DNA of 64,000 nucleotides from Fratercula arctica (lineage: Eukaryota; Chordata; Aves; Charadriiformes; Alcidae): NCBI GenBank assembly GCA_947846985.1, contig CANTUZ010000003.1, positions 96,882,704 to 96,946,703 on the forward strand, given 5' to 3'. Made by a program: the position numbers and the translations under genes. Shown here in pieces: positions 49,796-62,237 of this stretch; position 1 is the stretch's first letter; every line of letters starts with the position of its first letter. The notes beneath the pieces are model-generated. The model had not been told where the DNA came from. It saw only the letters and a program-made list of their open reading frames with translations, and did no database searches.

Positions 49796-52700
49796 TGCAA
49801 AACTTAAAATTATGCTCCTACGTGTATACACTAAACCCTGTGCCCATTCTGTCACCTCGCTCCTACATATTTTCATCTTACATATTTTCAAGGAAACTTT
49901 GGCTCTGCAGCAACCACTTTCATCTTAGACATCTCTTCAGCGATGAAGCATGCAAACAAAATTTAACTTTTCTTACACAGCATCAGAAAAAGTAGTTTTC
50001 TCTGTATCTCAAAGCCACTCTACCAAGTAGCAAGAAGACGCTATTTATTTTTACACCAGACATGCAATTTTTGTGCCTTTCTGAGGCACTGTCATGCCTG
50101 ACAAATGCTACTCCAGAGGTAGACCCCAGGGACTTCCTGCAGAGCAAAGCACTCACCAAAGGCCTCAAAGGATACTTAAGGACTTTCTCACCTTCCCTGT
50201 GGAAGTGATAGCAACTGAAGCAGAGCTAGGATTGGAAAAGCCTACATTGCACATACTTTTTCTGTGCCAGCTGCAGCTTGCTAGCTCATGGAGAAGAGCG
50301 TTGGCCCCAGTTGCACCTCCCATGTATCAGCGCTGCTGGCTGCACTGGCCAAGCGCACCTACTGGCCCAGCACTCTGGGAGCTCAGCGATTAGGAACTCA
50401 GTTGCCTCCGATTTACACACCTGCACATCCTTATACCTAGCTGCAGTCCGGCCCCGTGGCATTAAAAGAACGCACATGAGACACAGAAAATTCAAATACT
50501 GCCTGTTTATGAGAGAGTATGAATAAATAAGAGTGAAAGATTTATAGTACATTAACCATTGGAGAATTCAACCACTATAAATATAGTGTACTCTTGAAAT
50601 TATAGTGACAATTTGGAAGTAATTGAGGGATACTGTGTGTAAATGTGTCTCTATATACAGGCAGGTCCATTCACCCAAAATTGTAGAGAATAAATATCAT
50701 GCAGTACAATTTCTTTTATACCAAAATGACACTCTAGAGAAAATGGAGAGCAGAAGCAGGATAATGTGACAGAAAAAGGGAGACAAAGGACACTGTAAAA
50801 ATGCTCAGGGGGCAGAAAAGGAGAAACAGCAAAAATAGGACAATGTGCTAAGGAAAAAACCTAGGCTGTAAAAAGGAGAAATAAAGGTTGGTTGACATGA
50901 AATGCTGAAACGAAGGGATCAAATGAAAGGAATAGGTGAAATGGGGAAGAAAAAATAAGAAGACATACGACAAAAGAGAAAAAAACTAACAGAGTAGTAT
51001 ACAGAAAAAAACCCCAGATAATATGATGCAGATAAATATAAAGCTAGTTCAGTGCTAAAAGAGAAGAATCGCTTCCTCCAGTGATTTTTCATATGCCCAT
51101 TTCACACTAGTGACTCAAGGTAATGTGCACAGAGGATTAGATGCAGGAGGCCATAGAGCATCCAGAACACTGACATGGGATTGGAAAACGTGACACAGGG
51201 TCTACAAGAAACTGTTGCTTTTTTAAAAGTAGCACCTGGAGTCCGGGCATATCGCAATCTTCCAGGGCATGTAAAATAGCACTAGATACCTAGGCAGCCA
51301 AGTCCAACCCATGACCTAGTTCTTAAGGGGATAGTGCTTGACTTTGTTGGACATAATACCTGCTGTAAAGGTTTTACAACTGTGTGAACAGAGCTGTATA
51401 AGGTCATTTCACAGATGTGCTCTTAGCAACCACTAACAGGCAGAGAGAACACTACCTCGCTACCTAATAACCTGTCTGTATGTGAAGTGACTGGGAAGCT
51501 GCTGGTAGGAAATTACTGTGACTTTCACCTTCTCCGCTACTTCTCCAGAAAACTGAAAACCTAACTCAAGCTCAGAAGTTCTTCGTAAACAAACAGCCAA
51601 GAAATAGTTCATAACCAGGTCACCTTGAAAAATCGCCACTCTTTCTCTCAGGGCGAAATTCGTACACTCTTCAGATATTGGAGCAAGGTCCTTAAAGACA
51701 TCATCTTTTCACACAGGAATTACATATAACTGTGTCTATTTCTCACCCTCTTCACTGTGCCATGTGACAGGAATTTCAGATGGCATGAACTTGAGCTGGA
51801 AAAGTAAAGACTATTTCTTGTTTAGAGAAGTTGATTCTTACTGAAAATTACTTTAAACAGGTTAATATTCAGATTTCACCATGTCTTCAATAACCAGGGA
51901 AGCAAACTGTTGGTGAAAGTAGTAGAAAACATAATGCTTTATACTAAAAAGTGAGCTGCAAACCTGGGACTAACATCCCACATGGGCAGTAACACTTTGA
52001 TCAGCCTTTGAGGATGAGAAAACACCCTCTGATCGTTAGCAGGGCACAAGGACAATTCCATTCACCTTAACCAAGCATAAGTACAACTTGCTCTTTGTCA
52101 GCCCTAGGCAGCAGGAGAATTTATGGATGGCTTGTATGGTATTAGAGGCTTTACACTGAACTAGAACCAAAAAAAAAAAATTACATGAAAAAAAAAAGTC
52201 CTCTACTTTACTAGGTATTCCTGCCATATACCCAGTTTTCTCAGGCCTTTCAGGAATTGTGCGCTTGGGGAAAGAGAAAAATCTGGGAATCACTGAGAAC
52301 AATCCATCATCCAGGCTTCAAAGAGAAGAGAGTTAAGGTCCTTGCAAGACTGTTCTTTCTTATTCCTAGCACACTGGATCTGGAGATCAAGACAAGTCTT
52401 TAAAAATACGGGATGAGAAAAGTAAAACTTCTAGGAACAAGAATTGTCCATGAGAAAAGTACATAGGAAATAGCAGTTTTGAGTTGTTTCACAAGTAATA
52501 ACCTTCCTCAGCAAATCCAGGCAGACATACTGTGATCATCCCATTGAATGCCTGGCCCTTGGGACTTGCTTCTCCTGGCTGATGTCTCTCACTTAAATTA
52601 GCAACAGGACACAGGAGAACAGAAAGCACTTCATCTTCCTCACTTGGACTTTCCAGAAGAAGAAATTGACCTCACTTACATCTTCAGTGGAGACTACTGA

Positions 52701-55700
52701 CTTTCAACATTCTTTTCAGCTCTGCTTTATTTGCCTTGTGGGCATCTTTTTCATCAGATTAGCAGCTACAGTACCTATTTAGCATTTTTGTATTTACCCT
52801 TTTGTTGCTTCTGTGAAAAAAGCTGGAGCAACACTTGTCTAACTAGTACCAGATACACAATACAAGAGAAAAATATAGGGAAATGCTGTCATTATACAGT
52901 AAAGCTCTTAGAATGCTGTATTTGTGTCAGAAATATATACTCTACATGAGATGATGCATTCTGCTTTCAGTTTTTAAAAATCTGAGAGATTTTGATTTAA
53001 TTCAAAAATGTCTCTAACACATCCAGGCTGGTGAAAATCCTGGAGAAAAAGCCTTCCTTACAAGCAAAAGTAAACTTGGATTTGTGAGTTATTAATCATG
53101 GGATAAGTACAATACACGGTTAAAAGAAGAGGAAAATGTCTTTAGAGATTTTCAGTAATTTCATATCTCTTTTTGAATAAAATTGGCAAATAGCAAAGAG
53201 CTGTTAAATACTTCAAAATTAACAGTTCCCGGCATTGAAGTGTACCAATGATTATGATGTGCAGCTTTCATAATCAAGCAACAAACATACACATCTTCTA
53301 GCTAGTAATTAGGGTAGATTTGTAGAATATCATTCTAAATATATGTATTTGTCTTGAGTAGTACCTTCTCCCCTGAGCTGTATCTCACTGAAATCATGGC
53401 ATATTCAACAAGATAAATCAGTGAATAAACTGCAATTAGCATGAATGCCAAGCCTGGCTATTTTGTTCTATGGTTTTAGGGCGTATTTCTATTTTCCTCA
53501 TCAGTCAGCAGCTCCAAACTCAATTGTATTTCAGAATTATTCCCAAGTCGCTTATCAGTAAAATCTTATGAGTTGTATGTAAAATGTATTGCTGTGTTTG
53601 GGATCTCAGTGTGGAAGCGGAACCCTGCCCTGCACCCTTTCTTGCTTACTACAACAGAAATTGAAGGTGTGCACAGAAATCGTTCCTTTAATGCATGTCC
53701 TTCAACTGCCAGCTACAAGATTAGGACTTTCTTTGAAAAGACTTCTTCCCTGAAGATGCTCTTGTACACTGTATTGAATCAAAAACCTGTAGTTTAAGCG
53801 CTTGAAAAAATGCATCAAACTGGAACTTGTGAACTGGTTCTATTTGCTGTCTGTAGAAATAAATATTTGAGCCAAGGGGGAAGCAGTTTAATTTCAATGC
53901 ACGGTAAGCATGGTTCCACAAACAGCTGAGATTCATGCGATCAAACATAAGGGATAAAAACACAAAGCCAGTAAAGGCATTCTCGTGTTCATGTGTATGC
54001 TTCTCAAGGAACGTTAGAGACCAGAAAAAGCATGACTGGTTGGCCTGATTTCCTCTGTGAAAAGCATTAAAACTGTAACCAGAGCAAGGAAAAGATCACT
54101 ATTGTGAGAGCCTTTACCTTTCTTGCCTCTGCTTTTGAAAAGTCTTCTCAATACTAGATTTAAGAAACCCTGCATAATATTGCATTTTAAAGCAGTTCAT
54201 TAGAAGACTACAAACGGTTCCCGTGGAGACAGAGTAAGATACCTGTTGTCAGGAGGCAGTTCAGTGATTGGGGTCATATGAATCTTGCATGCATTTAGAA
54301 ATACAATTTTTATATTTAGAAATTCCAATTTTGTTTTGAAATTCCTTCCCAGTTTATGTTTTCTGCCAACTCTGTTCTTAACTATGTTTGCCTCTTGATG
54401 GAGGATATTATAGCCCAAGAAAACTTGAAAATGACAAAACTATCCAGAAATTCAGTCATCACAAATGGCAACATGGATGTACAGCTGAGCTCCCCTTTGA
54501 AAGAGACCTAAATGATATGGAAGGTATCCTTGAAAAGCAGCTGGGGTAAATATTGTTAAGAAAAATCCCATAAAACAAAAGCAAAAATTCTTTCATTTGT
54601 TTTTCTGCATTTTTCAATTAAAATCCCATTGTTTCCGTGGTAATACTTTTATTACCAATATATTAAAATATATAGCATTTTGCAGTGTAATAACACTATA
54701 ATACTTGAAAATTTGTAGAGGAAAAATTAACAACGTAATGAATGGTTGAAATTTGGAGTAACCAAGCTGCAAAACAGTAATGCAGTAATCCTTACGGAAC
54801 AATAATAGTTCTAATCACAGGAAAAGAAGGAAAAGCAAGGAATATTAGTGGAAGACAATAAGGACTTTTATTAATTTGCTTTAAAAGTATTACAGATCAG
54901 AATTTAGTTGTTGGTAAGTAACATGCTACTGGATAAAATACTTCAGTCAATGTTCTCTGATATTTTCCATGAGTTACAGTGCAGTCTTTCAAGTTGAAGA
55001 ATGTCTTTGAGATTTATAATGCATTTGTCATTTGTTGGAGGGAATTCTACCCTCCAGTTTATTTGCTTTTTGGCAATCAATAAAGCTATTTGTGAAAAAG
55101 TCCTTTTGAATTTGTCTAGTCTGGTATTTTCATTTCTGTGAAGTAAACAAACATGGGATAAATAGGAACTTTTATTTTAGCTATTCTATTTGTGACTTGA
55201 ATCACTTGAGACTAATACTTTCACAGTTTAGAAGAAGGTCAAAACATGTGCATAGGGTCACTTTCATTTCTTAAATCTTGGACAGCAAAAACTAGTAACC
55301 TTTTCTGAACAAACTAAAAGATTTGTAACTTGTAAAAATGTACTAATATAACTACTGACATTTAATGGAATTTAATACTTTAAAACTGATTTGCATTTTT
55401 CATTTGGTTGTGAGCGATCTTCTGCAGACTTCATTGTTTCCTGTATTTCATGTTTTGTGATGAATTTGTAAGACCAGCATAAACTTGAGCTTGAAAAATT
55501 GTCATCTACCTCTGTACCAGTACTCTTTAGCTCACAACATGTCTAAGAAACACTTCTGCTGAAAAATGGATTTTCTGACCATTCAAGGATACATCCACTT
55601 TATACACCAACATTGAGGCAGCCTCATATTTCTTCTTCCTGCCTCCTCTCAAGTGTTCTGTATGCCAGTGACAAAAGTCAGCATCTAGACACCATACACA

Positions 55701-57444
55701 TGATAATTCCTTCTCATTCTAGTCATTACTTTCTACTCAGTTATCTCTATCTATTATGTGTTACTCATTTTTCATTTTAGGCTTTACAAGGGTGCTTCAT
55801 GCAGAGATGCTGGAAGCATGTAAAGGCAGAAAGCCTTGTTGGCTTTTCCCATCTGAGACTTGGTATATATAGTTTGCATTATGTGTCAATACAACTTTCC
55901 TAGGTTATGTTTGCTCTCCAGCAATCCCGAAGACTTCACCAATGGCTTTTCTTTTAGTTTGAGGCTTAGACAATCACATTTGTATATGGCCCAGTATGTG
56001 TGAATTTATGTACATGTTTCTGTGTCTGTCAGTAACTTCTGAATATGCAGCCAATTTCAAGTTAACATGACAGAGCGATCGGAACTTCAAGTATATGAGG
56101 TTCCTAGAAGTCCCATGAAAATAAGCATCCAGGTGAAAAACAGAGAATGGAAAAGGCAGGAATACTTCTGTTCTTATCCCTTTTCCTTTGGCCTGCATCA
56201 TTGCCCACAAAGAAGAGCTGTCTGACCATTTCACACTTACTAGCTGCCCAGTCACCCTGCAAACTAGCCATGGCATACGCTGCCTCTTACTTCGGCAGAA
56301 GAGGTAGGAGGGATCCACGCGTAGGAGAAGTAAAGAGGCAGAATGAGGGGAGAGCTATGAGATGGCAATACCAGCTAGGGGAACATGAGACAAAAAACTG
56401 CTCCCAGGAACAACTTCATGGAGAAACGGAATGCCTTCCTATTATAATGTCTTTTTTTTCTTCTCTGCTTGAGGAGCCATCTTCTTGAAGAGATCATAAT
56501 TAGTTAGCTGACACCAGGTAATTGGATGGAAAAAGAACACGTAGTCTGAACTACTTCATAACCCAGATTTTTTTAGGTGGTGAGAGATATTTTGATTCTT
56601 GAACAATTAGGCCTCTTATTGATAATGGCTTATTGATAAGAACAGCACTAGAAGAAAAGGCTGGGATGACTTTAATGAATGTACATAGTTAACTAGAATA
56701 AAGTGCTTTGATGGCTGGTATTCTCAAGTAATTGGCTCATTAACCTTAACTATATCAACCTTTTCTCATTATCAAGGTTAAATAATTGGATAGACTTCTG
56801 GGAAACTTGCAGTCTTACACAGAGGACAGCCATTTACTCACATGGTAGAAACTCGCTGTTTAAAGAAGCTGTTTTGTGAGGGAGGGGGTATATTCATACA
56901 CATACACACAAATTATTAAATACTTATGTTTTAATTGTGAGAAAACACATCAGAAAAAAAAATCGCACAGTCCTGAACAATTTTGAAGCAGCAGTCATGT
57001 ATTTTATGAGGTATTTATTTACCAGTGATAGTACTTGTCAAATTCTGCTTTCTTGTAGATAACCAGCAAAGACTATTTCATGTGTGGGCCTCCTCATTCC
57101 CTAGCTATGGTTCTCAAAATTTTTTCAATGTCAGAAGCACCTGAAGCCCCCAGTCAGCAAAGAAGCAAAACACCATTGAGATTTTTATGGAAAAGAAAAA
57201 AATCTTACTCCAAATGAAAGAGAACCAAGAAGATGCTGTCTGGTAGTCATTACAGATGAGTGATACAGAAGAACCAGTTTTGTAGCCTATGTATCATCTA
57301 CATATCACAAACAAGGCTTAAAATAGACTGCTGTAAGACCAGCATGCACCAACATGGTGACATTACAAGAAATCAGGTTCTTGTGTTGTTCCTATTCTTT
57401 GAATAACTGAAAGACATCATTGTAAATGTTGGCCTTGAAGGGAC
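49796..57444. other. Unique AT-rich non-coding DNA
   Basis: Short frames at 50094-50552, 52036-52302, 53573-53963 and 55974-56488 overlap on both strands and have no recognised domain. A-rich runs lie near 52169-52195. No mobile-element ends were seen. Confidence 0.5.
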
Positions 57445-57471
57445 AGTGCATGATGGTAACCACCATGCACT
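57445..57471. repeat. 27-bp near-perfect palindrome
   Basis: AGTGCATGATGGT, central A, ACCACCATGCACT: 12 of 13 symmetric positions pair. The two half-sites contain GCATG words. It could be a dimeric protein-binding site or a chance palindrome. Confidence 0.85.
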
Positions 57472-60400
57472 GCTCTTCTCAGGCTAAGGAGCTAAGCGCT
57501 ACCTGTTGCTATCACCACTACCACATTCACCTCACCAATGGGCTAAAACCATTTCTTCCCCACTTTTGAAGACATCCTCTGCTACTGAGAGCCACTGCGG
57601 GACTATGAGTGAAGGAGTAGTTTGCAAACACCCTGGGGCCGGCAGCAGAAAATTGCCGTCTGAGCAGCTGGAAGGGGCTTGAAACCTGAGAAGTGACAGT
57701 AGGAGGAGGAGCAGCGCTCGAGCTGCAACTTTCAGACAGATTTTGAATTTATCATTTCCTTAGGTCCAAGGTGAGAAGGAGGGTTGAATTATTCATTGCA
57801 CACTAGGCTCAGCAGCAATACAAGGACAAATGATGCAGACAGGGGCAGATTAGAGAAGTTCCCTAGGAATGGTGGGAATCTCCTAGGTAAGCCAGTGTAT
57901 TCAAATGTGCAAAAGGACCTGAGATATTACTGAGAGATCAGTCCAAACAGACACCTATGAACTAGTTATACAGGCTAAATATGGAAATTTAACTAAGAAG
58001 TGATATATCCATCATCTGGAGACCCCACTTGATACTCCAAATAAAGCTATTAAATAGGAGAACTCTCAATAAAAAAATTCCTATCCTCAGCTCATTTATG
58101 TCTTTCCCAGGATGCTACCAAACAGTTCTTTTTTTTTTTTTTTAAATTGTTTTTGACTCTCAGTACATCTGCAATGTAAACAATATGAAATCAACACCAC
58201 GCTTAAGGTGCTGTGGTTTTGAAAATCTATACTGTATAAATAATCAAATAAAAATGCAAAGGTCAGAATAGTGTCTTGCTAAAAAGACTGTCGGCTAATT
58301 GGAAAAATCTGTCGACTCTGAGCTCAATTAAACTCCCTGTTGTATTTCTTCAGAACCTGTCTGGTGTTTTATTTATGTGTTGTGTGTTGTGATTTTGCCT
58401 ACTATGATTTGTGTTTGTTTTTCAGCCTGTTCTTGCAGACATTTGGCATGGAACTAATCCTCTCTCCAGCTCATCCTCCTCCACTTCTAACCTAACTTGA
58501 GTTATAGCTTGATACTTGAAAGATTTCCTACAAATAATTTTGTCTTGAGTGGGAGGATTATAATAATGTTCAGAACATTGATCTCAGTGAAACTTATAGG
58601 GCAAAAAATTGCACAGAGAATCGTGAGTTTACCCACAGGCATAAAACATTAAATTAGTCAGACAGTTGATAAATATGTATTGAGGGATGTATAATATTGA
58701 ACTGGCTGATGCAGTTAAATGGTTAATAGACAAGGCTCAAGGAATAGCTATACAATGTATTGCATTTCTAAGTGCTCCATTATAAATCTCATACTTTTGA
58801 AATGACCTATAAGTACTCTTGTTTTATGGATGAATGGTAACTAATCTGAGTGTTCTCTAACCACTTGTTTTTAGATAGAACTAGGCTCTGAATATCTCAG
58901 TACTGAAGCCCTTTAAATTACGTTCAGATAAGCTGTTAAAATACCAACGTGCCCAAAATATTTTGTCACTTCATTTATTTAGACTTGACTTGAAAATGCT
59001 CCAAAGAAAGGATTTCTTATAGTAGAAAGCGATGAAGAAACAGATACTGTCTACATCACACAGTTAATACCACACATTGGCACTACAACTACCGAGGAAA
59101 CCTTATACGATTTCCCTCTAAAAACACACTTCATCTGGAATGATAAAGCAAGCACCTTCCTATCCTAGTCAATCAATATCATTTACTGTGAAATCAGGGG
59201 AAATTTTTAATCATTATTAAACTTTTCTGAGCAGACACTAAATATGAGCTCAGGATTTGCTCACAATTGCAATTTTCTACATAAAACTTACTTTATCATT
59301 GTATGGAACAACCAAGGTCATGTAAAAACAGGGCTTTCTCCTGTAATCTATTCATTTTGGAAGCAATGATGACTATAAAGCCATCAGACATCTAAACCTC
59401 CAAAAAGTTAACTCTTCAAGGACACAGCTGGAGATGCACAATAGTCGATCTGAGCTGCCCCTATGGATCTTGTGCACTATAAAGGAAATGATGACTCGCA
59501 AGTGTCTATTGTATGTACCACTTCTTTGTATATAATACAAAATATATGCATATGTTTTGTGTACAATATAAACACATAAAAAATATTTTTAAAGGAGATT
59601 TCCAGAAGGTAAAGGGTGAGAAGAGGTGATTCATTATTTAGATGTTCTTAAAACAGTAGAAATTGTCTAAGCTGAAGATTGTCAGTGGCAGAGGTCTGAC
59701 TGGTAGTATGACTTTGGGGATATTTATTCTATCTGTCTTAGGGCCTCTGTTCCAGGAACCACTGCAGCTGCTGGGTCTTTCACATGGCACCTGCAACCCA
59801 GCACTCCATATGCAGTATGAAACCAGGTTTGCTGAATTTGGTAACCAAAGAAACAGATAAAACATTACAAAGACATAGAATGAACCAACAGGACTGCAGA
59901 AGTCTCCCCTGTCTATGTCTGTCTTGACTTAGGCCCACAGCAAAAGCATTGTTGTACAAAAGTTCATGCTCCAGGAAAGGATTGCCATAGCAGGTGTAAG
60001 GAAACCTCCACCACCATCACAGGACCCCAAAGTGCTGTTAACAGAGAAGGGGTAACTTTGGAAAATGTCTGTAAAAAGCATCTCTTCATCAAAAATATGT
60101 CTCCCAACTTAACTGTACAGATAAATACGCAGGTAGGCAGTCACACAGACGGGTAGATGTGAACTATAAGTTAGGGATCATGAAAATCAGTTTCTTAAAA
60201 CTAGAAGCTTTCAAAGCAGTGGAATAAGTTTAAGGTCAAAAGGAGTCATTCTAATGTAAGCTAGTCTTCTGCCTAAAACAGGTCAAAAGTGTTTCCTGAC
60301 ACTGTTAATTCTTGTCAACACTACAGAAATACCTTTCAAAATTTGAGGCAGGATAATTTTCATAATTGTCACCTGTGGTGGCAACGTATGACACTATTCA

Positions 60401-62126
60401 GCAAACTTGTTCCACTAGATACATATTGTAACACCTACAAAAGTTCATCTGAACAAGTTTAGCATCAAGTTTCCATTTTCCTGTCTAAACACAGTTTTGA
60501 GTTGGAGCAGCAGAGTAACCAGTTCCTTTTACCTCCCCATGACCATCCCTCAAAGCCCATGCAGAAGGAGGGATGAGAGGGTAGGACTGGACTGGACATG
60601 AGTTACCGGCTTTGGTGCGCTGAGTACTCACACTTGTGCACCGGAGCTGCATGACACCAGTTTTTCTCCCATCTGAAAAACAAATCCCGCTGCCTGAGAC
60701 CTCAACACACTCACAGTGAGGTTGCAGTGAACAATGATGGGTGAGGGTCCTGTAGCTGTCTGCTTTGGTATCAGCAGAGATCATAAGAGCCCAAAGGCTC
60801 TCATACATGCTACCATAGACAGTGAACTGACCTTCTCTTTTACTGCCCTCAAGACATTTGACCAATATTGTAGACAGACAAAGTGACTAGCTACTATCTT
60901 TCTAATTGTGTTTTACTTACATGGATATTTTTAATTTATGGATATTGTTAGTTATCTCTCATTCTCCTTGGACACTTATTCTTGGTTCAAGTCATTTCTC
61001 GGTGTTACGCTGGTCGGCTACTGATCTTGATCACATTGTTACCATGCTCTGTTACTCTACACATTTCTTTGGCAAAGTGGCGTGCCCTTTTCCCCTCTCA
61101 TTGTCACAGACTGCAGCAATTTTTATTCTCAATGAAGTTGTTTCAACTTATCTCTGTGTTTATGACTCTCTTCCTTCAGATGAAGTGTACCTACTCTGTC
61201 TGTCAGGACATTTGCCAAGCAGCAGTGCACAAGAGATTAACTATTTCTGGAATTCATTCAGTTACACAGCTCAAGAAGGTCTTTGTACTTTGGACAAAGA
61301 CAGTGTCTCCTGCTAGTTATTTAAATTCTGACACAAGACTTATCGATGCCAGGAGACAATAATTACAGGTGCCACCAATGTGTAGAAACAGTGCAGATCA
61401 TAGATTCTCAGATGTCTTTCCTTGTTCCATTAGGAAAAGGTTTTACAAGAGAATTCAGAGTCTTTCATACTTGTAATTAGATTGCCAGAGAGAGGGAAAA
61501 ATAGATTCAAATAGTTCATGCAAATCACTTACAGCAGATACCTCCTACAGAGATTGCTGTTCCACAAAGCAATGGTTGCATTATAATACTGTATGCTTTT
61601 GAGGAATGATAGCTATATCAACACACAAACACTTTATGAGTCATTCTGCCTACTGTGCACCTATCTGTGAACTAAAGCATGCATGCATCGATTTCAAACC
61701 AATTTCCTTGGGTCAGGTAGAAAATGCCCAACAGAAATGCAAAATGAGAGTTTCACCTAGGAAATGTTCAAGATTTCTTAATCAATTTTTCCTTTGTGAA
61801 AAGGATTCAACAGTTATGGGAAATCGCGTAATAAATTTTTCTTTAAAAGCACTTGCACAGTTGAAAATGTGTTCATCAAAGTTTATTCATAATTGCTGAA
61901 CAGCATAAATACTTAGTAAACACATAGTTGAACATTTAGATATAGCTTTAATAGATCACATTTAGCAATGACTGCATACTTTTGCACAAAAAAAACACAC
62001 CACGAAACCTGGAGATCTTTAGAGAGATCTCTAAAGAAAGAACTAGATTGATAAGAAGGTTGCTCGTTGCACATTGTTGTTCAAATCATTGCTCCTTCAG
62101 ACTTCGAGGTCATGAATTCTCTGCAG
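57472..62126. other. Unique non-coding DNA
   Basis: A T-run lies at about 58128-58143. Two overlapping plus-strand frames at 60906-61316 and 60982-61362 (136 and 126 codons) and a 126-codon minus-strand frame at 60485-60865 are the densest open frames but resemble nothing known. No splice pairing supports them. Confidence 0.45.
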
Positions 62127-62237
62127 ATCACAGCAGGATATTAACCAATCCATTCTGGAGATCAGTTTTGGGAGGGTGTTTGAAGAATTGAAGAATAAGC
62201 ACTCCTACGATATTGAGTTTACTTCTTCGTTTCACAA
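62127..62237 (+). CDS. Putative internal exon, 111 bp
   Basis: Acceptor GAATTCTCTGCAG, 111 bp, donor CACAA/GTGAGTAATG. One frame is open throughout, entering with one base and leaving with two. It encodes a charged, helix-like segment containing INQSILEISFGRVFEELKNK followed by HSYDIEFTSSFH. No family is recognised. The acceptor has only a short pyrimidine tract. With no partner exon it remains a weak lead. Confidence 0.2.

Noticed and set aside
62017..62036. Hairpin CTTTAGAG..CTCTAAAG
   Set aside because: Eight-bp arms with a 4-nt loop are expected by chance several times in 64 kb.
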